From IMG/VR virus record IMGVR_UViG_3300048672_000472, positions 1-23,017 of that record: a DNA stretch of 23,017 bases; one strand, written 5' to 3'. This document shows positions 15,259 to 22,417 of the stretch, piece after piece (within the stretch, counting starts at the first letter, position 1; every line of letters starts with the position of its first letter). The notes under the pieces were generated by a model that was not told where the DNA came from, did no database searches, and saw only the letters and a program-made list of their open reading frames with translations. Source of the DNA: a virus. The position numbers and the translations under genes were made by a program.

Positions 15259-17297
15259 GGTATGCCACCTTTTGACTCTTTGATAAACTCGGCCAATGCC
15301 TGAGCTACTAAATCCTTAACCTGGTTCTCATTGGCGGCCTTAGACTGCTCAGCCATAAGCCTTAGCTTTTCCTGTTCTGCCTGTAATTGCTCTTGTTGAG
15401 CTTTTAACTTTTCGGCCATTACTCTGGCTTCAGACTGAGCCTGCTTAGCTTTCTCAATCTCAAGTGCAATCATGGCATTTGGATCTGGTTGCGCTGGCTG
15501 CTGTTGTTCCTGAGCCTGTTCTTTTTGCAATTCTTCACGCTCATTCTTGCTCAGTACAGCAGGATTCATTGAACGTTTTATACGATCAGCCAGCCTTTGA
15601 GCAGCAGGGAAGTCAAGGTTTTCAGTGATAATATCAAGGCCAACAGCCATTTGTTCAGGCATCGCTTTTGCTAAATCCATCATCACATTAACGGTTTCGA
15701 TACGTTGTGTGGCGTAATCAGCACCGGCCTCTACATAACATTCATCCCCATCATCACGCATCAAACCTTCTGGCATTTGTACAAAATCGTTGGTTTGATC
15801 TTCGTTGTAAATACGAACTTCCTGCTCATTCTGATAAAGAACTGCCATGCCTTCTTTTAACAGATTTCCTACGCGCTTTATCGCATTATTCCGGCCATTG
15901 GTGAAACCATACTTTCCTGTTGAATCCTGGCGCTCTTTGGCAAGAATAGCCCGACCTGACTCATCATTGCGCACTTCACCACTAAAGTCTGAGCGCATAC
16001 CAATTGCTTGGTTTAAATCGTTTGTAGCAGTCAAATACAACTGCATTGCAGCCGCTGGAATATCAGGTGGCGGTGCTTTTTCTGGTTTAGCGCCGGGTTC
16101 CAGTGGGTCAGGTTTGCGTAATAGCAAACTCGGCTTAGCAGTATTCGCGCTTTCCCATGCGGCCTGTTGCCCTTCAACCATTGCAGCTGTTGCCACCCAT
16201 GGCTGATTAGGCTGATTGTCCACCATTTGCGTCATGGAAGAACGCCAGAAGTTGGCATCTTTTTGAGCATCACGCGCCTGACGATGGACAGATTGGAATA
16301 GCCTCATCCCATCAGAAGTAACCACTTCAGAACCAATCATAGGCACAAGGTTTATCGTGCTGAATGGGGTAACAACGCCGCGTGCACCACCTTCCAAAAT
16401 CTTATTGCCGGACAATCTGCGCCATACAACCTGATAAACAGGACGGTATATGCCTTGATTAACTTCTGCCATGATCTCGGCTTGCGGCCTACGAACGCGC
16501 TCCATGTACTCAGCAACGATAACAAACTCTTCGGTTGCCCATGTAAAACGTGGAGACATTTGATTGGTGTTGAAATCAGTAGTCGAGGCATCAGGAAACA
16601 TTTCTTTAAACTTTTTCTTTGGCATCTTGGTAAATACCACGGCATCCCGTGCATCAGACCAATCGTCTTGAATGCCTGAATAGTCAATCATTGCATCAGA
16701 CGGGTTTATAACCCCTGATATTTCCATGATTGGCCGACCATAATCATCAGCAATAGCATCAACACGCAGCCAACCAAAACCACCAACAGCCATTTGATTG
16801 GATGCCCGGTCATACCAGGATTTTGCATTTGATTTAAGTTCAATGGTTTTTGCGATAGATGAGCGAACTTCAGCCCTTGTGTATTCCTGTTTGGCAATCT
16901 TGCCCATCAAAGTTCCGGCACCTGCATCATAGGTTGTTGCGCGGTACTTAATACATACTTCGTTTTGGAGAATGTCCCCCATGACACGCTCAACGAACTG
17001 TGGGAGCTTATTTACTGTAAGGGTTATTTCGCCTTGACGATCCTGTAGAGATTGCTCAGACCATTGGATGCCAGCGTGCATATCCCTATCGATTTCTGAT
17101 TCCTCGATGTTCCTTTCCCACCAAGACCAAAGCTCATCGACTCTGGTAGTTATCCTATGAAGAACCTCGTATTCCTCTTCCTGATTAGTTTCGGCTAATT
17201 CGTGAGCATCATTCTCTTCAGAAACAGAATCATCCGGCGCATAGTCAGTACCAGCGCCAGACGTTTCAAACTCTGAATTCTTATATTCGTTGTCCAT
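15255..17297 (-). CDS. Portal protein, P22 gp1-like
   Basis: The 680-residue protein is close in size to P22 portal (725). The N-terminal region (WWERNIEESEIDRDMHAG, WSEQSLQDRQGEITLTVNKLPQFVERVMGDILQNE) is typical of the family, and the stem/clip part carries IDYSGIQDDWSDARDAVVFTK. From about residue 590 a long Gln/Glu/Lys/Ala coiled coil continues to the end, matching the helical barrel of P22-type portals. Twelve copies form the DNA channel at one capsid vertex. The ATG follows a GAGG ribosome site just past the hairpin at 17310-17327. The terminase genes are upstream, one small gene away. Confidence 0.9.
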   Translation of the reverse strand: MDNEYKNSEFETSGAGTDYAPDDSVSEENDAHELAETNQEEEYEVLHRITTRVDELWSWWERNIEESEIDRDMHAGIQWSEQSLQDRQGEITLTVNKLPQFVERVMGDILQNEVCIKYRATTYDAGAGTLMGKIAKQEYTRAEVRSSIAKTIELKSNAKSWYDRASNQMAVGGFGWLRVDAIADDYGRPIMEISGVINPSDAMIDYSGIQDDWSDARDAVVFTKMPKKKFKEMFPDASTTDFNTNQMSPRFTWATEEFVIVAEYMERVRRPQAEIMAEVNQGIYRPVYQVVWRRLSGNKILEGGARGVVTPFSTINLVPMIGSEVVTSDGMRLFQSVHRQARDAQKDANFWRSSMTQMVDNQPNQPWVATAAMVEGQQAAWESANTAKPSLLLRKPDPLEPGAKPEKAPPPDIPAAAMQLYLTATNDLNQAIGMRSDFSGEVRNDESGRAILAKERQDSTGKYGFTNGRNNAIKRVGNLLKEGMAVLYQNEQEVRIYNEDQTNDFVQMPEGLMRDDGDECYVEAGADYATQRIETVNVMMDLAKAMPEQMAVGLDIITENLDFPAAQRLADRIKRSMNPAVLSKNEREELQKEQAQEQQQPAQPDPNAMIALEIEKAKQAQSEARVMAEKLKAQQEQLQAEQEKLRLMAEQSKAANENQVKDLVAQALAEFIKESKGGIP

Positions 17298-17309
17298 CTA
17301 AACCTCAAA

Positions 17310-17327
17310 GCCCCGCGTGAGCAGGGC
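17310..17327 (-). terminator. GC-rich hairpin before the portal gene, weak terminator or attenuator
   Basis: On the minus strand GCCCTGC/GCGGGGC form a 7-bp stem (one G-T pair) with a TCAC loop, 14 bases past the stop of the 140-residue gene and followed by TTTGAGG. The U-tract is short, so readthrough into portal is expected. It may also stabilise the upstream mRNA end. Confidence 0.45.
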
Positions 17328-17341
17328 ATGAATCAGGACAA

Positions 17342-17764
17342 TTAACCAGCAGCAATCAGCGAGTTTACTTTTGCAGCGATTGACGCAATACCATTGCGAA
17401 TGGCTGTATTGATTGCAGCTTGAGCCGCTAAATCAGCCGGAGTACCGGATGCAATAGAAGCCAATGTGCTTGTGGCAGTACCGCCAGAGTTATCGGTTAA
17501 TGATGTAATCTGGCTTGTATCAGCGCCAATTGCTGAATAGTTTGTTGAATACTGGGCTGCTTGCATCAGACTATTCTGACCTGAGTCGCTCAATACAACG
17601 TAATCACCCGTAGCAGGTGCCACTTCAGGGCTTGAAAAGTCATAAGCGCCATAGGTGTAAGTGCCATCGAAATTGTTTACAACATCAGCCACAGAGGTAA
17701 TGTTGATCGTTTGTAACAGGTTTGCAGAAGGTGCAGAGTTAATGATTACAGTGTTAGCAGTCAT
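17342..17764 (-). CDS. Small virion-like protein with trimer-type C-terminus, unknown
   Basis: The 140-residue protein lies between terminase and portal. Its N-terminal half is beta-rich (VIINSAPSANLLQTINITS, FDGTYTYGAYDFSSP). The end, with TSQITSLTDNSGGTATSTLA then INTAIRNGIASIAAKVNSLI, resembles the conserved C-terminal segment of small phage decoration or head-fibre proteins, where a short coiled coil trimerises. The ATG has a GGAG site. Site C and an AT-rich TATTAT lie upstream in the 75-base gap, so it may have its own promoter. Confidence 0.65.
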   Translation of the reverse strand: MTANTVIINSAPSANLLQTINITSVADVVNNFDGTYTYGAYDFSSPEVAPATGDYVVLSDSGQNSLMQAAQYSTNYSAIGADTSQITSLTDNSGGTATSTLASIASGTPADLAAQAAINTAIRNGIASIAAKVNSLIAAG

Positions 17765-17828
17765 GAGGATTTCTCCATTTAAACAGTTATTCCGGCAATA
17801 CCGGTGAGCGCCTATAATACAATAGTTT

Positions 17829-17844
17829 GTTAGTGCTTGCTATC
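17829..17844. repeat. GTTAG palindrome, site C (16 bp)
   Basis: GTTAGTGCTTGCTATC matches the junction family with one broken arm base (T for A). It overlaps the terminase large subunit stop codon (17840-17842) and lies 65 bases ahead of the 140-residue gene start. Confidence 0.5.
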
Positions 17845-19072
17845 CCCAACGGCTTTGTTTTGCTTGAGGCACATATTCTTTTGGTTTTGTTTCTGTGAAT
17901 CGTCGGGCAGCTTCGCAAGCATAGCGGAGCGCATCGATAACGTGATTATCTTTATCAGCAAGCAATGGCAACACCTGCCCAGTGTCCTTATCAGTTTTGT
18001 ATGAGTAATCAGTTAACTCTTGAATAGCATGCTCACAGCGAGGATGAACAACAATCTCGTAAGACTGAAGGAATGTAACGCCTTCCTCAAGGCTCTTTGC
18101 CCCTTTTAAAGCTCTAATGATTTTTGGGTATCCATGCTTTTGCAAATGGCTAATCGTTTCAGGCCGGGCACTATCAGCTGTAATAATCCATTTGTTTGAC
18201 TCTGGAACAGTGGCAAACAGAGTTGGAAGGTCAACAATCTCACACCCAATCATATAAGCCTCGTAATCAATGTACAGCCTATGGCCACGAATGAAGCACC
18301 TAATCAGCACTGATGGATCAATACTGTATCCCCAATCAGCACCAAACTTGAAAACCTCACCTTCTTCAGCCTCAAATTCTTGAACCTTCCAGTTTTTGAA
18401 TACACTGACTTCGGACATCTTGAGATACTTACCTTCCCAAATATGCGCGACCTTTCCGGGATCAAGTGTTTTTTGCTGATGAAGCCTTAATTCTTCAAGC
18501 TCCTTTGGCATCCACGGGTTGTCTCTGTGGTTCATTTCAACAACCATACACCGCTGCGGAACATTCTTAACAAACCGCATATCTACCGGACTTCCATCCT
18601 TTTTAGGATTCCATATCACCCAAATCTCAGACTTTGGAGCCCTTATTGTTGGCTCTAGGTCTACCCAGGATGATTCAGAAACATCCTCGGCCTCCTCAAC
18701 AATGCAAATATCGATCTGCGCCATCGATTTAATGTTAGCCATGTTATGACGCAAACCTTTAAAAAAGAACTCTGTACCATTCTTTCCTCGGATATAGTCA
18801 ACACCAACATCATAAAAAGCAGCCAGCCACGGCTCAGAAACAATGGCATTCTTCAGTTCAGCATGAAATGATTCTTTGATAGACACCTGCATATCCCTTG
18901 TACAAAGTATTCTCAGACTTTCCGACATACCAAAAAGAGCGGCCATCTTTGCAAATGTGAATGACTTTCCAGAGCCACGGCCACCCTTTGAACATCGATA
19001 ACGTAGCTCTCCCCTTGCAGGAACGAAAAGGGGAATAAGCTTTGGAGGGATTTCTACCTGAACGGTACTCAC
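17840..19072 (-). CDS. terL: Terminase large subunit (TerL), PBSX-type
   Basis: The 410-residue protein has the packaging ATPase: Walker A GGRGSGKS (30-37) and Walker B DICIVEEAED (121-130), followed by IWVIWNPKKDGSP as motif III region. The nuclease domain shows the acidic triad D246 (FGADWGYS), D300 (IITADSARPE) and D380 (HVIDALRYA). It pumps DNA through the portal and makes the headful cuts. The start is GTG, overlapping the TerS stop as GTGA, so the pair is coupled. Motif spacing and length fit the Terminase_3/PBSX family. All key residues are present, so it should be active. Confidence 0.93.
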   Translation of the reverse strand: MSTVQVEIPPKLIPLFVPARGELRYRCSKGGRGSGKSFTFAKMAALFGMSESLRILCTRDMQVSIKESFHAELKNAIVSEPWLAAFYDVGVDYIRGKNGTEFFFKGLRHNMANIKSMAQIDICIVEEAEDVSESSWVDLEPTIRAPKSEIWVIWNPKKDGSPVDMRFVKNVPQRCMVVEMNHRDNPWMPKELEELRLHQQKTLDPGKVAHIWEGKYLKMSEVSVFKNWKVQEFEAEEGEVFKFGADWGYSIDPSVLIRCFIRGHRLYIDYEAYMIGCEIVDLPTLFATVPESNKWIITADSARPETISHLQKHGYPKIIRALKGAKSLEEGVTFLQSYEIVVHPRCEHAIQELTDYSYKTDKDTGQVLPLLADKDNHVIDALRYACEAARRFTETKPKEYVPQAKQSRWG

Positions 19073-19644
19073 GCTTTGGGTGCAACTATCTCAATCTTGG
19101 TAACAGTCAGCGGATTTAATGGATCACTAGCCAGCTCAATCTTGTCGCCATACTTCTTAGGCTTCATCTTTGCCATGAGCCATTTTCGTGTATCTACCCT
19201 CAGCCTTGCATGCGCCACTGACACGGCATCCTTGATCATAACCATCTTTCCATCAATGAGCATGGGTATCCCATCGATCAAGAGTGGCTGCTCAACCTGA
19301 TTATCACTGATATCAAGACAGTCCTCACTCATTGCATCAGCACTTTCGGCCTTGGCCGTCTCGTATTGTTTTAAGAACCCGTCAATCTCTCGCATCCATT
19401 TGAAAATGGTAGCAGCCGCAGGCATTGATTCATCGCGGCAAACCGACCTTAAAGATTCGCCCATAGCAAGCCTGGCACATATAGCATCAGCAAGCTCTTT
19501 TGAGTAAACAGGTGGCCTTCCACCGAGATTAAGAATAACAGGTTTTTCGGCTTCAGTAGTGACAGTCTTTGGTTTTTTGAATTTTTTGCCCTTCTGAATA
19601 TCAAGGCTATCAATGAATTCTTTGTTTTGGTCTTTTCCCGCCAT
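19069..19644 (-). CDS. terS: Terminase small subunit (TerS), Sf6-like
   Basis: The 191-residue protein has a helix-turn-helix at about 42-86: GRPPVYSKELADAICARL, then GESLRSVCRDE and a recognition helix with AATIFKWMRE. A helical oligomerisation part (AKAESADAMSEDCLDISDN) and a C-terminal segment with RKWLMAKMKPKKYGDK match Sf6-type small terminases. It recognises the pac site, often within its own gene, and stimulates TerL. The N-terminus is lysine-rich. A TATAAT at 19675-19680 and palindrome D sit just upstream. Confidence 0.88.
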   Translation of the reverse strand: MAGKDQNKEFIDSLDIQKGKKFKKPKTVTTEAEKPVILNLGGRPPVYSKELADAICARLAMGESLRSVCRDESMPAAATIFKWMREIDGFLKQYETAKAESADAMSEDCLDISDNQVEQPLLIDGIPMLIDGKMVMIKDAVSVAHARLRVDTRKWLMAKMKPKKYGDKIELASDPLNPLTVTKIEIVAPKA

Positions 19645-19658
19645 GCGGATAATCTCGT

Positions 19659-19674
19659 GTTAGTGAGTGCTCAT
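19659..19674. repeat. GTTAG palindrome family, degenerate site D
   Basis: GTTAGTGAGTGCTCAT shares the left arm of the family and resembles the first 15 bases of site B on the minus strand (11 of 15). The right arm is degenerate, though TGAG/CTCA inside it pair. It lies between a TATAAT and the TerS start, where an operator would be expected. Confidence 0.35.
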
Positions 19675-19680
19675 ATTATA
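19675..19680 (-). promoter_or_regulatory. Possible -10 element ahead of TerS
   Basis: A perfect TATAAT on the minus strand lies 30 bases ahead of the TerS ATG. No good -35 is found 16-18 bases upstream (ATAGAT at best), so it would need an activator. It is directly followed by site D. Confidence 0.35.
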
Positions 19681-19685
19681 CACCA

Positions 19686-19701
19686 CGTTTCACGTGAATC
19701 T
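19686..19701. other. parS-like sequence
   Basis: The 16 bases match the chromosomal parS consensus TGTTTCACGTGAAACA at 13 positions, including the whole core GTTTCACGTGAA. It lies in the gap between TerS and the lysis block. No ParB gene is in the window. It may be chance, or a host ParB or other factor site. Confidence 0.3.
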
Positions 19702-19702
19702 A

Positions 19703-19819
19703 TTACTCCGAGAGAGATATAAATAAAAACCGTATTCCGTGGTAAAAAAAGAAGTATAGGATGACACCGTAAAGAGCAAGCCAAAAGAGGAAATTAGCTA
19801 CCTTATCCCGCCAGCCCAT
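19703..19819 (-). CDS. 38-residue membrane protein at the end of the lysis block
   Basis: The ATG at 19819 lies in another frame inside the end of the HP1-type holin gene (17-base overlap), and the frame stays open to TAA at 19703. The product begins MGWRDKVANFLFW, has one strongly hydrophobic aromatic span (about 8-36, LALYGVILYFFFYH and RFLFISL) and ends in Ser-Glu. The overlap, the amphipathic start and the place in a lysis cassette support a real short gene, for example a holin partner, antiholin or pinholin-like peptide (inference). The start has GGCTGG-type bases but no strong ribosome site. Confidence 0.5.
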   Translation of the reverse strand: MGWRDKVANFLFWLALYGVILYFFFYHGIRFLFISLSE

Positions 19820-20111
19820 TTGTTTTCATCCTTATTTCATGCTCTATTTCCTGCAAACGGTGAATTCTGTCAAGTCGCTTGTTATCTTGATACTTGTAAT
19901 ACCACGTGACTGCAAAGCCACCAATGGCGGCAATAGATCCGCAAATAACACCGATCATCCATACTACCTCATGATCAAAACCACTCATTCCCGCAACTCC
20001 TGATGTTATTGCTACCCCGGAACCTATACCAGCTACCGTTTGAGCAACGCGCTCAACGGCCTGAATGTGAAATTCTACTGGTGTCGATAGCATATCTACT
20101 GATTCCGTCAT
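19803..20111 (-). CDS. Holin candidate, HP1-type family
   Basis: The 102-residue protein has two hydrophobic segments (about 26-44 and 50-71), the second ending in TWYYKYQDNKR, a pattern typical of HP1-type holins (a hydrophobic span, then NWYYK and a basic tail). The C-terminus (RLDRIHRLQEIEHEIRMKTN) is charged and helical, as in holins. It sits directly after the endolysin gene. Holins form the membrane lesions that release endolysin and time lysis. No strong ribosome site is seen; the start could also be the ATG six codons further in. Confidence 0.75.
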   Translation of the reverse strand: MTESVDMLSTPVEFHIQAVERVAQTVAGIGSGVAITSGVAGMSGFDHEVVWMIGVICGSIAAIGGFAVTWYYKYQDNKRLDRIHRLQEIEHEIRMKTNGLAG

Positions 20112-20139
20112 AACTTAATTAACTATACCTAAATTGGTT

Positions 20140-20544
20140 TCATTTTGGAATAAATATATGCTTGCCGGATGGCGGAACCCTTATGCTCCAGTGACTCCAA
20201 GACTTTGTAAAATCAGGATGCTCAATGTAAATCTGGTACTCATAAAGCGCCATTGGATGTGATGCCAAGAATGCATCTATCTCATTGTCAGGATCAAATA
20301 TATCAACCGCAAGGCATTCACGATGGGCTGAATGCTCAGCCCCAACCGTGCATTTAGGCCATCGGTACCCACCAGCACCGTTACCGGATATAATTGTTTT
20401 TGTTTTTGGGTTTATCAGGAATTTAACACCATGGCTGATCATGTACTTTTCAAGAGCCGTACACTTAACAATCAGCTTATTAGCATTCTCCTCTTCCTGC
20501 TTTGTAAGGGTATTGCCAGCTCGATAATCGTCTAGTGTGAACAT
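20140..20544 (-). CDS. Endolysin, M15-type zinc peptidase
   Basis: Started at ATG 20544 the product is 134 residues; a TTG at 20568 is the alternative. The M15 zinc site is clear: SAHRECLAVDIFD gives H74 and D81, and SWSHWS gives H118, with E108 in IYIEHP nearby. The upstream GNGAGGYRWP and the final RVPPSGKHIFIPK are typical of this endolysin family. It would cleave a peptide bond in the peptidoglycan stem peptide. No signal peptide is visible, so it needs a holin. The start overlaps the Rz1 stop by 13 bases, as expected in a packed lysis block. Confidence 0.85.
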   Translation of the reverse strand: MFTLDDYRAGNTLTKQEEENANKLIVKCTALEKYMISHGVKFLINPKTKTIISGNGAGGYRWPKCTVGAEHSAHRECLAVDIFDPDNEIDAFLASHPMALYEYQIYIEHPDFTKSWSHWSIRVPPSGKHIFIPK

Positions 20545-20801
20545 ATTGAATTGCACTCTCTCAGCCAAATAGCATTCTGCTCACACGCAAAATAATCCTC
20601 AGCCAGCTTATCGGCTACCTCCTGGACGCTAACAGTACCATCAGTACGGCTAGATTTAAGCTCGGTTATTGGCATTGGTTCATGGCCTGGAGCTACTTTG
20701 CACACCTGCGGCTTCGTTCCGCATCCTGACAAAATCAGCAGAAAGCTGACAAGTATCAGGCAAAGGATGCCGGTTTTTGAGAGTGTAAATATAACGTTCA
20801 T
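20532..20801 (-). CDS. o-spanin, Rz1-like lipoprotein
   Basis: The 89-residue protein has a signal peptide (residues 1-26, LCLILVSFLLILSG) and lipobox L24-S-G-C27, giving an outer-membrane lipoprotein after processing. It is encoded in a different frame and overlaps the i-spanin gene by 122 bases, the arrangement typical of Rz/Rz1. The mature part has APGHEPMPITEL, somewhat Pro-containing but longer and less Pro-rich than lambda Rz1. It would pair with Rz to fuse inner and outer membranes at the last step of lysis. Confidence 0.78.
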   Translation of the reverse strand: MNVIFTLSKTGILCLILVSFLLILSGCGTKPQVCKVAPGHEPMPITELKSSRTDGTVSVQEVADKLAEDYFACEQNAIWLRECNSICSH

Positions 20802-20991
20802 AGTGTCTTTTTGTTTCCTGTGCTGTCTTGTTTACGATTTTTGCTAGTTCTTCAGCGTTCTCTGTGGCCTGTTTTGAGGCTTCTGCTTTGTTTTTGTCTT
20901 CAGAATACTGATAACCCTTATAAGCACTAAAAACGTTACACGCCACAAAAATAATCAGCCCAATCACATATCTATTCAGAAGTAGCGCCAT
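20680..20991 (-). CDS. i-spanin, Rz-like
   Basis: The 103-residue protein has an N-terminal membrane span (about 6-25, YVIGLIIFVACNVFSAY), then a charged coiled-coil periplasmic part (SEDKNKAEASKQATENAEEL) and the conserved end LPDTCQLSADFVRMRNEAAG, as in Rz proteins. The start overlaps the holin end by 20 bases, and Rz1 is embedded in its 3' part. Gene order holin-Rz-Rz1-endolysin differs from lambda (S-R-Rz). Confidence 0.85.
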   Translation of the reverse strand: MALLLNRYVIGLIIFVACNVFSAYKGYQYSEDKNKAEASKQATENAEELAKIVNKTAQETKRHYERYIYTLKNRHPLPDTCQLSADFVRMRNEAAGVQSSSRP

Positions 20992-21169
20992 CTTTTCCCT
21001 TCCCAGTCAAAATAACATTTGACGTTATGTAGGCACCTACAGTACCTATGATTATCACTGAAAAAACAGAATCCGATATTTTATCGAACCAGACTAAGAT
21101 AGAGCAAACGCCGCCGCAGCCAACGCACAACAGGAACTTTCTACTAATCAATGCCATTATTTTTTGCAT
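20972..21169 (-). CDS. Small two-span membrane protein, holin candidate
   Basis: The 65-residue protein has two hydrophobic spans (about 9-28 and 32-53, the second FSVIIIGTVGAYITSNVI) and a charged tail with GKGKDGATSE, the outline of a class II holin. GAYITSNV resembles the end of the second span in other small holins. It is first in the lysis block and overlaps both neighbours. The ATG at 21169 has GAGA nine bases upstream; an internal ATG at 21157 has none. Since a second holin-like gene follows endolysin, one may be an antiholin. Confidence 0.7.
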   Translation of the reverse strand: MQKIMALISRKFLLCVGCGGVCSILVWFDKISDSVFSVIIIGTVGAYITSNVILTGKGKDGATSE

Positions 21170-21404
21170 GACTATTTATCTCGCAGATATCAGATGGATA
21201 ATTATACACAAAATAATCAAGTTCTTTCATTTTATCTAAAAGAACCCTATTGATTTGATAAATCATATGGTTAAAAACTATATCCCATGGTGCGCTGTAT
21301 TTATGAAAATAATTTCGCTTCATCCTTTCTGCAATCCTAAATTGCTCAATTTTTTTACAGGATTTTATGGTTGCCATTACCTTATTTCCGTCATCAATTA
21401 TCAT
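21144..21404 (-). CDS. Unknown protein ahead of the lysis block
   Basis: The 86-residue protein starts at ATG 21404 with GGAG six bases upstream; a TTG four codons earlier is less likely. The sequence is basic in the middle (FRIAERMKRNYFHKY), then IVFNHMIYQINRVLLDKMKEL and a C-terminal aromatic part. No family is recognised. Palindrome E lies three bases before the ribosome site, so its translation or transcription may be controlled there. It overlaps the holin candidate start by 26 bases. A TATAAT inside it (21201-21206) might serve the lysis genes. Confidence 0.6.
   Translation of the reverse strand: MIIDDGNKVMATIKSCKKIEQFRIAERMKRNYFHKYSAPWDIVFNHMIYQINRVLLDKMKELDYFVYNYPSDICEINSHAKNNGID
21201..21219 (-). 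promoter_or_regulatory. Possible internal promoter for the lysis block
   Basis: On the minus strand TGATTATTTTGTGTATAAT is nearly identical (two T fewer) to the -10 region of the promoter at 22418. The TATAAT is 32 bases ahead of the holin candidate start. There is no convincing -35, and the stretch is inside the upstream coding sequence. Confidence 0.3.
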
Positions 21405-21417
21405 AATTTTCTCCAAT

Positions 21418-21433
21418 GTTAGTGGTTACTAAC
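21418..21433. repeat. GTTAG palindrome, site E (16 bp, perfect)
   Basis: GTTAGTGGTTACTAAC has perfect 6-bp arms with a 4-base centre. It contains the stop codon of the replication gene (21429-21431) and lies just before the ribosome site of the next gene. As RNA it folds into a 6-bp hairpin with a tetraloop. Confidence 0.65.
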
Positions 21434-22196
21434 TTTCAGCCCAACTTCTGTCCGATATTCGCTCAATAAATCCTAAATCCTGCTTTCCTAGCGCCTTTGG
21501 TGCTTTGTTAAATTTTGGCGCGTTTGTGTACCAGGTTACCCAAGCCGCATCCCAGTCGGCCATTGTCTTACCGTGCTGTTTGTGGTGATTCTGGAATTCT
21601 GCGAATTGACCCCTAACATCAAGATCCTCGCGATTCAAGTTTGACCAGTACAAAATTGCTAGGTTTGCGCGTTTTGTCGTAAGAATAAAATCATCAGGCA
21701 TCTTTGTTTTTTTTATCGAGCGAGCTTTAGCGAGCGGTTGTGTTTCGATGATTGCAGGAAGTGAGCTATCTAAACAAATATCTTTCTTCTCTTCTCTTCT
21801 CTTCTCTTCTCTAGTCGTGTTTTTGTCCGTTTGCCTTTCGGACACATTTTGGATTTTTCTAGATGTTCTTTTTCTTTCTGAATCCATTGCCCTGTTCTTT
21901 GCTGATTTACCATTATGCGAGTCAAATCTAGGAACAGAAAGTGAGTTTTCGCTAACAATAAGCCATCCTACTGACTCCATATGCTTAGAAAAGCCGTCGA
22001 AAAAAATTATTTTATCAAGTGTTTCTGGCGTATACCCATCTAGAACACCATCTTCAGAATGAGCATCAAATATAGACCAAACTGCAAAAAGACCGCCAAT
22101 TACGTGAAGTCTGTCCTTATCTAGTCCTGTAGACATACGGACAACTTTTGGACTTGTTAATAAATCAACTCGAATTTTAATCCAATCAACGGCCAT
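21429..22196 (-). CDS. Phage replication protein (winged helix plus DnaT-like domain)
   Basis: The 255-residue protein opens with DWIKIRVDLLTSPKVVRMS, GLFAVWSIFDAHSEDGVL, GFSKHMESVGWL and FDSHNGKSAKNRA. That is the DNA-binding winged-helix part of phage O-like replication initiators. A low-complexity Arg/Glu/Lys linker (about 129-138) follows. The C-terminal domain (about 165-230) with VRGQFAEFQNHHKQHGKTM and DWDAAWVTWYTNA matches DnaT-like primosomal single-stranded DNA binding domains, which help load the host helicase. The linker is encoded by five perfect CTTCT repeats, a slippage-prone tract. The ATG overlaps the stop of the 32-codon ORF as TAATG. No helicase gene follows in the window. 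Confidence 0.82.
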   Translation of the reverse strand: MAVDWIKIRVDLLTSPKVVRMSTGLDKDRLHVIGGLFAVWSIFDAHSEDGVLDGYTPETLDKIIFFDGFSKHMESVGWLIVSENSLSVPRFDSHNGKSAKNRAMDSERKRTSRKIQNVSERQTDKNTTREEKRREEKKDICLDSSLPAIIETQPLAKARSIKKTKMPDDFILTTKRANLAILYWSNLNREDLDVRGQFAEFQNHHKQHGKTMADWDAAWVTWYTNAPKFNKAPKALGKQDLGFIERISDRSWAES

Positions 22197-22294
22197 TATT
22201 TTGCCCTCCCTTTTAGTTTTTTATTAAAAATAGGCTGAATTCTTTTTATAAGCCTAGCCTCATTATTAATAAAATCGATTGTTTCCCATGCCAT
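22196..22294 (-). CDS. 32-residue ORF translationally coupled to the replication gene
   Basis: ATG at 22294 has GAGG seven bases upstream, and the TAA is fused to the replication ATG as TAATG. The product begins MAWETIDFINNEARLIKRI and ends in the basic stretch NKKLKGRAK. The good ribosome site and the exact stop-start fusion support real translation, either as a small protein or as a leader peptide that sets replication-protein levels. Function unknown. Confidence 0.55.
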   Translation of the reverse strand: MAWETIDFINNEARLIKRIQPIFNKKLKGRAK

Positions 22295-22308
22295 TTTGCA
22301 ACCTCACG

Positions 22309-22412
22309 TGTAAAAGTATCTGCCCCTCTCGTGAAGCCCAAAGTTATTGGGCGGCGGCAACTGTGTCCCACGGAGAGAACACATTCGGCCAAGGGGTTAG
22401 CTATAGCCGCCG
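22309..22412 (-). ncRNA. Structured leader between the leftward promoter and the replication genes
   Basis: About 110 bases with strong pairing: CGGCGGC (22352-22358) with GCCGCCG (22406-22412) closes a domain that contains TGTGT/ACACA (22362-22366 with 22379-22383), followed by a perfect GCCCAA/TTGGGC hairpin with a 5-base loop (22336-22352). It lies in the 5' leader of the 32-codon ORF. It could be a cis-regulatory RNA. An ORF also runs through this stretch on the same strand, so coding cannot be excluded. Confidence 0.45.
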
Positions 22413-22417
22413 ATGCC

